Of a DNA stretch of 7,772 nucleotides, positions 1-5,909 are shown one piece after another (the stretch's first letter is position 1; each line of letters starts with the position of its first letter). This stretch comes from an uncultured Lachnospiraceae bacterium. GTDB lineage: Bacteria > Bacillota > Clostridia > Lachnospirales > Lachnospiraceae. The position numbers and the translations under genes were made by a program. The stretch lies in assembly GCA_946630645.1 (NCBI GenBank), contig CAMOZD010000047.1, positions 1-7,772 on the forward strand, in the 5' to 3' direction. The notes beneath the pieces were generated by a model that saw only the letters and a list, made by a program, of their open reading frames with translations, was not told where the DNA came from and ran no database searches.

Positions 1-768
1 GGCAGTCACGGTCCGGATGATACTGTAACGTTCCAGCTCTTCCTTGACCTTGCTTTTACGACGCAGACCGGCAGTGTCGATAAAGACATACTCCCGGCCG
101 TCCCGGATGACAGTGGTATCAATGGCATCCCTGGTCGTTCCGGCGATGGGGGAAACAATCACCCGCTCCTCACCGAGCAGCTTGTTGATCATGGATGACT
201 TACCTACATTGGGCTTGCCGATCACGGCAATCTTAGGCCGGTCATCCTCCTCCTCATCTTCAGGCACAGCGTCAAAACGCTCCACCACCAGATCCAGCAT
301 ATCGCCAAGACCCAGTTTACCCGCCGCGGAGATGGGTACCGGATCACCCAGGCCAAGATTATAGAACTCATAGACATCCGGCATGAACTTCTCAAAGCTG
401 TCCACCTTATTGACCACCAGGATTACGGGGCGCCGGGACCTTCTGAGCATATCTGCCACTTTAAAGTCCGCGTCTACCAGACCCTGGCGGACATCTGTCA
501 GAAAGAGAATCACATCTGCCGTATTGATCGCTGTCTCAGCCTGTTCCCTCATACGGGACAAAATCAGGTCACTGGACTCCGGCTCGATTCCGCCGGTATC
601 AATCAGGGTAAACTGATAGTTCAGCCAGGTCACATCCGCATAGATACGGTCCCTCGTCACGCCCGGAGTATCCTCCACAATCGAAATTCGGCTTCCCGCC
701 AATGCATTAAATAATGTAGACTTTCCAACATTAGGTCGTCCTACCACTGCAACAACCGGTTTACTCAT
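1..768 (-). CDS. der: Ribosome-assembly GTPase Der (EngA), 3' part cut by window edge
   Basis: Der is a tandem-domain GTPase needed for 50S ribosomal subunit maturation. The visible part is the first 256 residues of a protein usually about 440 long; the frame is open to the window edge. Domain 1 shows G1 GRPNVGKS at residues 10-17, G3 DTGG at 57-60, G4 NKVD at 120-123 and G5 SAA at 147-149. An acidic linker (PEDEEEDD, 169-176) leads to domain 2 with G1 GKPNVGKS at 184-191, G2 threonines at 211-212 and G3 DTAG at 231-234. The second G4 and the KH-like C-terminal domain lie outside the window. The ATG at 768 is chosen because the protein then begins [10 protein letters not shown], as in homologues, and GGAGG lies 5 bases upstream (774-778). 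The 50-base gap to the upstream gene contains its own promoter. Truncation is by the window, not by mutation. Confidence 0.97.
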   Translation of the reverse strand, partial: MSKPVVAVVGRPNVGKSTLFNALAGSRISIVEDTPGVTRDRIYADVTWLNYQFTLIDTGGIEPESSDLILSRMREQAETAINTADVILFLTDVRQGLVDADFKVADMLRRSRRPVILVVNKVDSFEKFMPDVYEFYNLGLGDPVPISAAGKLGLGDMLDLVVERFDAVPEDEEEDDRPKIAVIGKPNVGKSSMINKLLGEERVIVSPIAGTTRDAIDTTVIRDGREYVFIDTAGLRRKSKVKEELERYSIIRTVTA

Positions 769-812
769 AAAATCCTCCATGTCCAACCAGACAAATTTAA
801 TGATTTGCCTAA

Positions 813-841
813 ATTATATTAGATATTCAGTAATTTATCAA
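813..841 (-). promoter_or_regulatory. Sigma-A-type promoter for der
   Basis: Read on the minus strand, a -35 box TTGATA (836-841, 5 of 6 consensus bases) is followed after exactly 17 bases by a perfect -10 box TATAAT (813-818). The -35 box and spacer lie inside the last codons of the DUF512 gene. Its TAA stop (819-821) directly abuts the -10 box. Transcription would start near 805-807, giving a 5' UTR of about 38 bases before the der ATG. Der can therefore be expressed independently of the upstream cluster. This is a sequence match only. Confidence 0.8.
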
Positions 842-2165
842 CAAAATTTTTACCATCAGAGCCGATTATTTCCACAGGCCTTCCCAGAGCCTCTTCCAGG
901 TCCCCCAGAGTGAGGTCATCAAGAAGCACCTCCTCGCCGGCCCGCAGGACATTTTCAGGCAGGAACAGTACCTGACCCAGGTCCTGACCCTTAAGCTGGG
1001 CTATGATATCCTGGCCTGTCATCAGCCCTGACACGGTAATCAATTCCCCGAAGAAATCATTGCGGATACAGTAGACTTCCACCGAAAGCCAGGGATAGCG
1101 GTCCATGACCTGGCCTGCCAGCCTGCGGATGGTGGGGTAAGCCAGCCTGGCTGTGGCTATGGAAACCCTGCGCTTTCCTTCTGCCGGCGGCTGAAATTGT
1201 CCGGCGTCCCTGGCCAGGCCGGCCAGCTCCTCCAGTCTTTCCATGACTTCGTCAATCAGCAGCCGGACCATGCCCACACCATTTTCCAGCTGACCATAAC
1301 CCTCGTAATAATCCGCCTCCGGGAAATCCCTGCCCGCCAGGATGAACCATTCATCGGAGGCGTGGACAAAAGCTGTCCCATTTTCCTTTAGAAAATGCTG
1401 CTGCCAGCCCATAATCTGGTCTAAGACCCTGCCTGCCTCCCGGCCGTCAAAGGGCTCCAGCCTGACCAGGCCTTCCCGGTACCTGGTAAGACCCACAGGA
1501 ACCACAGACAGGCTCTCCATATAGGGGAGAAAATGGCCCAGGTCCCCAATGGTCCTGTCCAGCTCAGGCCCGTCATTGAGACCCTTGCAGAGGACTACCT
1601 GGGAGTTCATCCGGATCCCCGCCTCATAAAAACGTTCTATCTTTTCCAGGATATCCCCGGCAAAACGGTTATGGAGCAGCTGACAGCGCAGCTGGGGATT
1701 GGTGGCATGAACGGAAATATTGATGGGGGAAAGATGATAGTAGATCAGTCTGTCCACATCCTCGTCCTTCATGTTGGTCAGGGTAATGTAATTGCCCTGC
1801 AGGAAGGACAGTCTGGAATCATCATCTTTGAAATACAGAGTCTCCCTCATGCCCGGAGGCATCTGGTCTATAAAGCAAAAGACACATTTGTTGCAGCAGC
1901 TGTGATAATCATCCATGAGGGAGGATTCAAAGGCTATACCCAGATCCTCATCCTCGTCCTTCTCAATCTCCAGCAGACAGGTCTCTCCATCCTTAGTCAG
2001 GACCTCCACCTTTAAAAATTCATCTTCTATATAGAACTGATAATCAAATATATCCTTAATTTCCTTGTCATTGATGGACACAACCGCGTCTCCCGGCTCC
2101 AGACCCAGCTCCCAGCCGATACTGTCAGGGGCTACGGCGGCGATTCTGTGATGCAGTTTTCCCAT
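819..2165 (-). CDS. PDZ / radical SAM / DUF512 protein of unknown function
   Basis: This 448-residue protein belongs to the DUF512 radical SAM family, widespread in Clostridia and cyanobacteria and without an assigned reaction. An N-terminal PDZ-like segment (about residues 3-60, with GLEPGDAVVSIND) precedes a CX3CX2C motif (C90, C94, C97), which should hold the 4Fe-4S cluster for SAM cleavage. The conserved stretch after it (CFIDQMPPGMR, then FKDDDSRLSFL) and SVHATNP (150-156) are typical of the family. VPVGLTRYR at 222-230 opens the DUF512 part, which runs to the C-terminus. There is no signal peptide or membrane segment, so it is probably cytosolic. I chose the ATG at 2165 because AGGAGA lies 7 bases upstream (2173-2179). 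The frame stays open upstream to a GTG at 2267, but that stretch is repeat sequence. It sits between yraN and der, and its 3' end carries the der promoter. Confidence 0.9.
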   Translation of the reverse strand: MGKLHHRIAAVAPDSIGWELGLEPGDAVVSINDKEIKDIFDYQFYIEDEFLKVEVLTKDGETCLLEIEKDEDEDLGIAFESSLMDDYHSCCNKCVFCFIDQMPPGMRETLYFKDDDSRLSFLQGNYITLTNMKDEDVDRLIYYHLSPINISVHATNPQLRCQLLHNRFAGDILEKIERFYEAGIRMNSQVVLCKGLNDGPELDRTIGDLGHFLPYMESLSVVPVGLTRYREGLVRLEPFDGREAGRVLDQIMGWQQHFLKENGTAFVHASDEWFILAGRDFPEADYYEGYGQLENGVGMVRLLIDEVMERLEELAGLARDAGQFQPPAEGKRRVSIATARLAYPTIRRLAGQVMDRYPWLSVEVYCIRNDFFGELITVSGLMTGQDIIAQLKGQDLGQVLFLPENVLRAGEEVLLDDLTLGDLEEALGRPVEIIGSDGKNFVDKLLNI

Positions 2166-2221
2166 AAGTCCACTCTCCTGATCGGGATGAGAGTCAGCAG
2201 TTTCCATATTCTTCTGAGTAC

Positions 2222-2340
2222 ACCGCCGGCTCCATCCAAACTCTGCTTTATGTACTGCCGGCTCCACTCCTGCCTTTTCCCAAATGCAGTGACCGGCTCA
2301 GCCAGACACTTTCCGGATTCCCGCCGGCTTCACTCCAGGA
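2222..2340 (-). repeat. Degenerate tandem repeat, four copies, about 33-base period (array B)
   Basis: On the minus strand the core GGAxTGxAGCCGGC recurs four times. The CCGG arms begin at 2327, 2296, 2261 and 2229, a spacing of 31, 35 and 32 bases. The period is not a multiple of three, so the array is not a coding repeat. Copies 1, 2 and 4 can form a short hairpin with stems CUGG or UUGG against CCGG (including G-U pairs) around loops of 5-7 bases; copy 3 keeps only two pairs. Copy 1 overlaps the end of yraN and holds its TGA stop (2330-2332) in the loop. The array fills most of the 164-base yraN-DUF512 gap. Its function is unknown. Confidence 0.65.
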
Positions 2341-2689
2341 AGTCAAAAGCATTCTTGATCCAACGGCAGCCGGAGTCCCCATCCACCTCGACCACATCGA
2401 AGCGGACCGGCACATAATCCGACAGTTTCCTTTTCATGCGGTAATAATTAAAGGTGCTGCAGATCTTATGTTGTTTACGCAGATCTACAGCTTCCGCACC
2501 CTGGCCGGATACCCGGCTCTTCCTCGTCTTCACTTCAATCACAGCCAGATAGGGCCCGTCAAGGCCTATGAGATCAATCTCTCCGAACCTGCTGTGAAAA
2601 TTTCTCTCCAATATGCGAACCCCCTGCCCCTGTAAAAAGGCAGCGGCGGCAGTCTCTCCAAGCTTACCGGTCTTTTTCCGCATATCCAT
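2330..2689 (-). CDS. yraN: UPF0102 (YraN) family nuclease-like protein
   Basis: This 119-residue protein matches the small UPF0102/YraN family in length and sequence. The family has a restriction-endonuclease-like PD-(D/E)XK fold; its cellular role is not firmly established, though nucleic-acid processing or recombination is usually proposed. The active-site pattern is visible: GEID (E37, D39), then a beta strand ending in IEVKTRKS (E52, K54). An N-terminal helix with GETAAAAFLQGQG (11-23) is typical. It lies downstream of rnhB, a common pairing in Firmicutes, with a 76-base gap. The start at 2689 gives the expected N-terminus MDMRKKTGKLGE, but the ribosome binding site is weak (GGA about 10 bases upstream). 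The ATG two codons later is equally possible. Its 3' end is the first unit of tandem repeat array B. Confidence 0.92.
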   Translation of the reverse strand: MDMRKKTGKLGETAAAAFLQGQGVRILERNFHSRFGEIDLIGLDGPYLAVIEVKTRKSRVSGQGAEAVDLRKQHKICSTFNYYRMKRKLSDYVPVRFDVVEVDGDSGCRWIKNAFDFLE

Positions 2690-2729
2690 ATGATCTATTC
2701 CAATCCTGATAAATATTTTAAAGAGTTAT

Positions 2730-2743
2730 CCGGCCACAGCCGG
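2730..2743 (-). other. Small GC hairpin in the rnhB-yraN gap
   Basis: CCGGC and GCCGG flank a 4-base loop in the 76-base spacer, giving a perfect 5-bp stem. The sequence after it on the minus strand (ATAACTCTTTAAAATATTT) is AT-rich but has no continuous T run. It is at best a weak terminator or a transcript-stabilising hairpin. No convincing yraN promoter was seen here. Confidence 0.4.
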
Positions 2744-2765
2744 CATTTTACATAAATAGCTCCTG

Positions 2766-3521
2766 TCAGCAAAAATGGCCGATAAAGCTCCTTCTGTGTA
2801 TGGGACAGGGGCCCAGTCTTTTCAGAGCCTCTATATGGTCTTTTGATCCATAGCCCTTATTGGAGGCAAAGCCATAACCGGGATAGATCCGGTCATATTC
2901 CACCATCATCCTGTCCCTGAATACCTTGGCCATGATGCTTGCGGCCCCTATGGAGATACTTCTGGCATCCCCATGGACGATGGCAACCTGATCTATGGTT
3001 ACCCGGGGAATGGTTACGGCATCGTTGAGCAGGAGGTCCGGCCGGACACTGAGGCCGTCGATCGCCTTGCCCATGGCCTCATAAGTGGCCTGGAGTATGT
3101 TGATCTCGTCGATCCTCTCCGGTGTGGCCATACCCAGGCTGAAAGAGACAGCCTCCCTGCTGATAATATCGTAAAGCTCCTCCCTCTTTTTGGCAGAAAG
3201 CTTCTTGGAATCATTAATATATAGAATACGGCTGTCCTTTGGCAGAATCACCGCTCCGGCTACCACCGGCCCGGCAAGGGGCCCCCGGCCCACTTCATCG
3301 ATACCGCAGATCAAACCCCGGTCCCGGTATTTCTTCTCAAAATAACAGAGTTCCTCTATTCTGGCAAGCTCCTCCTTATAACGGTCGAGCTTTTTACTCT
3401 CCGTTTCCAGCAGCTTCTGCACTCCTTTTCGCTCATCGCCGGCATATACCATAATCAGGTCGGCAACCTGGTCCGGAGCCAATCCCCGGAACTCCTCCTG
3501 GATTTCCCTGATACTTTTCAT
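2766..3521 (-). CDS. rnhB: Ribonuclease HII
   Basis: RNase HII cleaves RNA in RNA/DNA hybrids and starts removal of single ribonucleotides misincorporated into DNA. The 251-residue protein has an N-terminal helical extension (about residues 1-65, as in Bacillus RnhB) before the catalytic core. The core begins with GIDEVGRGPLAGP, giving D75 and E76. DSKKLS is at 104-109. The other two acidic residues are D167 (LLLNDAV) and D185 (HGDARS). SIGAASIMAKVFRD and the C-terminal SNKGYGSKDH and HRRSF motifs are also present. The ATG at 3521 is chosen because GGAGG lies 10 bases upstream (3532-3536) and the product starts MKSIREIQ. An in-frame upstream start at 3572 would run through a palindrome and encode a glycine-rich stretch unlike the family. 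All four catalytic carboxylates are intact. Confidence 0.97.
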   Translation of the reverse strand: MKSIREIQEEFRGLAPDQVADLIMVYAGDERKGVQKLLETESKKLDRYKEELARIEELCYFEKKYRDRGLICGIDEVGRGPLAGPVVAGAVILPKDSRILYINDSKKLSAKKREELYDIISREAVSFSLGMATPERIDEINILQATYEAMGKAIDGLSVRPDLLLNDAVTIPRVTIDQVAIVHGDARSISIGAASIMAKVFRDRMMVEYDRIYPGYGFASNKGYGSKDHIEALKRLGPCPIHRRSFIGHFC

Positions 3522-3540
3522 AAGCAGACCACCTCCCGGC

Positions 3541-3560
3541 CCCTGGGAAGCTTCCCAGGG
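3541..3560 (-). promoter_or_regulatory. Perfect 20-base palindrome just upstream of the rnhB ribosome binding site
   Basis: CCCTGGGAAG is followed immediately by its own reverse complement. As RNA this gives a stem of at least 7-8 bp with a 4-6 base loop. It lies 4 bases from the GGAGG of rnhB (3532-3536), in the 63-base gap after lepB copy B. No T run follows, so it is not an ordinary terminator. It could tune rnhB translation, stabilise the mRNA, or bind a dimeric protein as DNA. Confidence 0.5.
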
Positions 3561-3584
3561 CAGCCTGTCCATTCCTCTTGTCTG

Positions 3585-4193
3585 TCAGTCTACAGACCCA
3601 AATTTGCTGAAGGGCCAGATTCTGATCCATACCTTGCCTATGATTTCTGACCGGGTCACAGGTCCCACTTCCGGATACCTGCTGTCAAAGCTGACCGGCC
3701 TGTTGTCGCCCAGGCAGAAATATTCATCCTCCCCCAGGGTGATGGGCCGGGCGGCGTCCTGGGCCTCTTCAATGTAGTCGGTAATACCATAGACATCCTC
3801 AGTGAGGACCTCTCCATCGATATAGACCAGACCGTCCCTGATCTGTACTGTCTCTCCGGGCAGTCCGATAATCCTCTTAATATAGTAAGGATGTTCCCCG
3901 AACTCTTCCGGACCGGGGAAAATCACAATGTCAAATCTTTTGGGATCCGAGAACCGGTAGGAAATCTTATCCATAATCAGGTTCTCCCCATTGACCAGGG
4001 TATTCTCCATGGAATCTCCCCTCACCACCGTCCTTTGACCGACATAATGGAGAAGGAGAAAAACCGTAAGACAGACCACTGCCAGATAGACTATGGTCAT
4101 AAAAAACTCTTTGAGTAAGCCTTCCTTTTCCTGGTCCTTTTTTCCCCGGCTTTCTGTAGCCTTTTTATAACTGTTTGCTTTCTTCGTTGTCAT
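3585..4193 (-). CDS. lepB: Type I signal peptidase (LepB, copy B)
   Basis: Signal peptidase I is a membrane serine protease that removes signal peptides from exported proteins. The 202-residue protein has a lysine-rich cytoplasmic N-terminus, one membrane segment (about 29-50) and an extracytoplasmic catalytic domain. GDSM holds the nucleophile S61, and YIKRIIGLPGE holds the general-base lysine K106. GDN is at 162-164 and DSR at 170-172. The usual GDNRxNS box reads GDNRPVS here, a mild deviation outside the catalytic dyad. The start at 4193 shares the ATGA overlap (4190-4193) with the rbgA stop and has AGGAAGG about 7 bases upstream, so translation is probably coupled to rbgA. It is a paralogue of the gene at 5295-5834, from which it differs by a longer basic N-terminus and a longer insert between the lysine box and GDN. 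Confidence 0.95.
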   Translation of the reverse strand: MTTKKANSYKKATESRGKKDQEKEGLLKEFFMTIVYLAVVCLTVFLLLHYVGQRTVVRGDSMENTLVNGENLIMDKISYRFSDPKRFDIVIFPGPEEFGEHPYYIKRIIGLPGETVQIRDGLVYIDGEVLTEDVYGITDYIEEAQDAARPITLGEDEYFCLGDNRPVSFDSRYPEVGPVTRSEIIGKVWIRIWPFSKFGSVD

Positions 4194-5095
4194 ATTATGT
4201 CCTTCCTTTGGCCAGGTCCGGGTAAACCCTTCCTGTCCGGATCCCAGTCCCCGGGAGTCTCTAGGGAGAGACAGCCCAGTCGAAGGGACCGGAAATCCTC
4301 CATCAGCAGCTTTGCCGCCTTGTCAAGGTCAGGCTCTCCTCCCTTCATGATACAGCCTCTGACCCGGGCAATGGCCGCCAGCAGGTCTTCCCTGGTCAGG
4401 CCAGTTTCCGCCTGTAGTCCATAACGGTCAGCCAGCACACCGGGATAGCTTTCCCGGAGATAGTCTGTCAGATGCCAGGCCAGCTCTGTCGTGTTGAGGA
4501 TCTCATCCTTGATGGACCCGATCATAGCTAGTCTCATGCCCACCCTCTGGTCTTCAAACTTGGGCCAGAGGATACCCGGCGTATCCAGTAATTCCACATC
4601 CTTGTTAATCTTAATCCACTGCTTGCCCTTTGTGACACCCGGCTTGTTACCGGTCTTGGTACAGGCCTTGCCTGCGAAGGAATTGATGAAGGTGGACTTG
4701 CCCACGTTGGGGATCCCGGCAACCATGGCCCTCACAGGCCGGTTCAGGATTCCTCTTTTCCGGTCTCTCTCCTTCTTCTCCCTGCAGGCTTCGGCAATCA
4801 GACGCTTCAGCTCCTTCATGCCCGTGCCCTTCCTGGAATTAATCCGGGCCACATAAAAACCCTGGTCCTTATAGTATTCCTCCCAGCGGGCAGTAATGTC
4901 CGGATCTGCCATGTCCGCCTTATTCAGAATAATAATCCTGTACTTATTATTGGCCAGACTGTTGATATCCGGATTGCGGCTGCTCTGGGGAACCCTGGCA
5001 TCCAGAAGTTCAAGAACTACATCTATAAGCTTTATATTTTCCTGCATCATCCTGCGGGCCTTTGTCATATGGCCCGGATACCATTGAAAATGCAT
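4190..5095 (-). CDS. rbgA: Ribosome biogenesis GTPase RbgA (YlqF)
   Basis: RbgA is a circularly permuted GTPase that acts late in 50S subunit assembly. The 301-residue protein shows its motifs in the permuted order: NKAD (G4) at 58-61, NSRKG (G5) at 86-90, GIPNVGKS (G1) at 127-134, GVT (G2) at 153-155 and DTPG (G3) at 171-174. A C-terminal RNA-binding helical region follows. The N-terminus MHFQWYPGHM, with start at 5095 and AAGGAG 9 bases upstream (5105-5110), matches the family's QWFPGHM opening. A second well-spaced start exists at 5149. The last 20 or so residues (from about LETPGDWDPD to the end) are proline/glycine-rich and extend beyond the usual length of about 282. The stop overlaps the lepB copy B start by 4 bases. 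Placement beside signal peptidase, rnhB and rplS is the classic Firmicutes neighbourhood. Confidence 0.97.
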   Translation of the reverse strand: MHFQWYPGHMTKARRMMQENIKLIDVVLELLDARVPQSSRNPDINSLANNKYRIIILNKADMADPDITARWEEYYKDQGFYVARINSRKGTGMKELKRLIAEACREKKERDRKRGILNRPVRAMVAGIPNVGKSTFINSFAGKACTKTGNKPGVTKGKQWIKINKDVELLDTPGILWPKFEDQRVGMRLAMIGSIKDEILNTTELAWHLTDYLRESYPGVLADRYGLQAETGLTREDLLAAIARVRGCIMKGGEPDLDKAAKLLMEDFRSLRLGCLSLETPGDWDPDRKGLPGPGQRKDII

Positions 5096-5115
5096 TGTGT
5101 CAGTCTCCTTTCTGT

Positions 5116-5137
5116 GTCCCGGTCCGGGACCGGACCC
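5116..5137 (-). promoter_or_regulatory. Interleaved GC-rich palindromes before the rbgA ribosome binding site
   Basis: The sequence between the two candidate rbgA starts is made of overlapping inverted repeats of GTCC, CCGG and GGAC. It can fold in several registers, for example GTCCGG against CCGGAC, or GTCCC against GGGAC. It ends 5 bases before AAGGAG (5105-5110). A stable local fold here could mask or expose the proximal ribosome binding site. Confidence 0.4.
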
Positions 5138-5146
5138 AGGCTGGCA

Positions 5147-5162
5147 CATCAAAAACACCTCC
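5147..5162 (-). promoter_or_regulatory. Second Shine-Dalgarno and ATG upstream of rbgA
   Basis: GGAGG (5158-5162) lies 8 bases before an ATG (5147-5149) that is in frame with rbgA. Its use would add 18 residues (beginning MCQPGSGPGPG) to the family-like N-terminus. The signal is at least as good as the one for the ATG at 5095. Homology favours 5095, so this may be an alternative start or a remnant; it is also the tail of repeat array A. Confidence 0.4.
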
Positions 5163-5165
5163 AGG

Positions 5166-5304
5166 CCCTGTCAACAGTCTCATCCGGATAAGTCCCCGGC
5201 CGGCTTTGCCGCCAGTCTCACCTGGACCGATCCGCCAGTTTTGCTGTCAGTCCAGTCTCATCTGGACAGTTCCCACCCGGCCTTGACACCAGTCTCACTG
5301 GGAC
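5166..5304 (-). repeat. Degenerate tandem hairpin repeat, four copies, about 38-base period (array A)
   Basis: On the minus strand the core TGAGACTG occurs four times (5290-5297, 5253-5260, 5213-5220, 5175-5182), spaced 37, 40 and 38 bases. Each core is the loop and 3' arm of a hairpin: CCAG-TGAGA-CTGG, GTCCAG-ATGAGA-CTGGAC (a perfect 6-bp stem), CCAG-GTGAGA-CTGG, and a weaker CGG-ATGAGA-CTG. The stretches between hairpins are also related (CAAxGCCGG, then GGGAACT or GGGGACT). Copy 1 overlaps the end of lepB copy A, with the TGA stop (5295-5297) in its loop. The array fills most of the 199-base lepB-rbgA gap. Its function is unknown. Confidence 0.75.
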
Positions 5305-5834
5305 GATCTCAGCTTGACCTTCACGCAGCCCACAAATTTGTCTCTGTCTATATTACCGATATTAGCCACTCTGGAGTCTTCACTGTTATTGCAGTTATCC
5401 CCCATGACAAAATACTCATTTTCTCCCAGGTGGATCTCATAGGCCGCAAGACCTGCCGACAGGATATCCTCATCAAATAGATCATCCATAACCTCTCCGT
5501 TAATATAGAGCTTACCTTCATTAATCTGCACAGTCTCTCCCGGGAGGGCCACAACCCGCTTGACGGAATAGTGGGTACTGCTGCCATTTTCCAGTTCTAT
5601 GACAGCCGCGTCTCCCCTGTCTGGGTTTCTGAGCCGGTAATCCAGCTTACTGACAAGAATCATATCATTGTCATAATAGGCCGGCTGCATGGATTCCCCA
5701 TGGACCAGGATCACCTGCACACAATAGTGGACAAGAAGATATGCCAGAAGAATCATGAGTAGAATCTCTCCTACCCAGAGACCGACATTACGGATCATCC
5801 GGTTCCTTCTCTCGACATAGCGGTAATTCTTCAT
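5295..5834 (-). CDS. lepB: Type I signal peptidase (LepB, copy A)
   Basis: This is a second, distinct type I signal peptidase of 179 residues. A short basic N-terminus (KNYRYVERRNR) is followed by one membrane segment at about 18-40 and the catalytic domain. GESM holds the nucleophile S48, HYSVKRVVALPGE holds lysine K92, GDNCNNSEDSR spans 145-155. The dyad is complete, so it should be active. The ATG at 5834 is chosen because GGAGG lies 8 bases upstream (5843-5847); in-frame codons further up run through a terminator hairpin and are not credible coding sequence. It follows rplS across a 75-base gap containing that terminator, with no obvious promoter of its own. The annotated end lies within repeat array A, so the final residues and stop codon are part of repeat copy 1. 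Confidence 0.95.
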   Translation of the reverse strand: MKNYRYVERRNRMIRNVGLWVGEILLMILLAYLLVHYCVQVILVHGESMQPAYYDNDMILVSKLDYRLRNPDRGDAAVIELENGSSTHYSVKRVVALPGETVQINEGKLYINGEVMDDLFDEDILSAGLAAYEIHLGENEYFVMGDNCNNSEDSRVANIGNIDRDKFVGCVKVKLRSSQ

Positions 5835-5862
5835 AAGTTTTTCCTCCGCAGCGCTCAGGATG

Positions 5863-5894
5863 GAAAAACAGGGCAAGTAATCCCTTACTCGCCC
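5863..5894 (-). terminator. Intrinsic terminator after rplS
   Basis: GGGCGAGTAA (5885-5894 read on the minus strand) pairs with TTACTTGCCC (5871-5880) through ten base pairs, one a G-U, around a 4-base loop (GGGA). The 3' arm is followed by TGTTTTTCC. The hairpin begins 15 bases after the rplS stop codon and ends about 16 bases before the lepB copy A ribosome binding site. It should end most rplS transcripts, or act as a leaky attenuator for the downstream genes. Confidence 0.8.
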
Positions 5895-5909
5895 CGGTTT
5901 CAATCGATA

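Noticed and set aside
1533..2015. Plus-strand open frame of 160 codons
   Set aside because: It lies wholly inside the DUF512 gene, antisense, without a ribosome binding site or recognisable domain. The same holds for all other plus-strand frames in the window.
2166..2267. N-terminal extension of the DUF512 protein from a GTG at 2267
   Set aside because: The added stretch is tandem repeat DNA with a non-triplet period, while the ATG at 2165 has AGGAGA at ideal spacing and gives the family-like N-terminus.
2744..2766. Promoter for yraN just after rnhB (TTGCTG or CTGACA with TAAAAT)
   Set aside because: Either the -35 match is only 3 of 6, or the spacer is 13 bases; neither combination is credible.
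5153..5174. Perfect TTGACA (5169-5174) as a promoter for rbgA
   Set aside because: No acceptable -10 box lies 16-18 bases downstream (TGATGT or similar), and the best alternative, TTTGAT, sits at 15 bases. The -35 match is part of repeat copy 4.
5166..5304. CRISPR array
   Set aside because: Repeats are short and degenerate, spacers are themselves related, copies extend into the lepB stop codon, and there are no cas genes nearby.
5835..5903. N-terminal extension of lepB copy A
   Set aside because: It would translate the rplS terminator hairpin; the ATG at 5834 has GGAGG 8 bases upstream.
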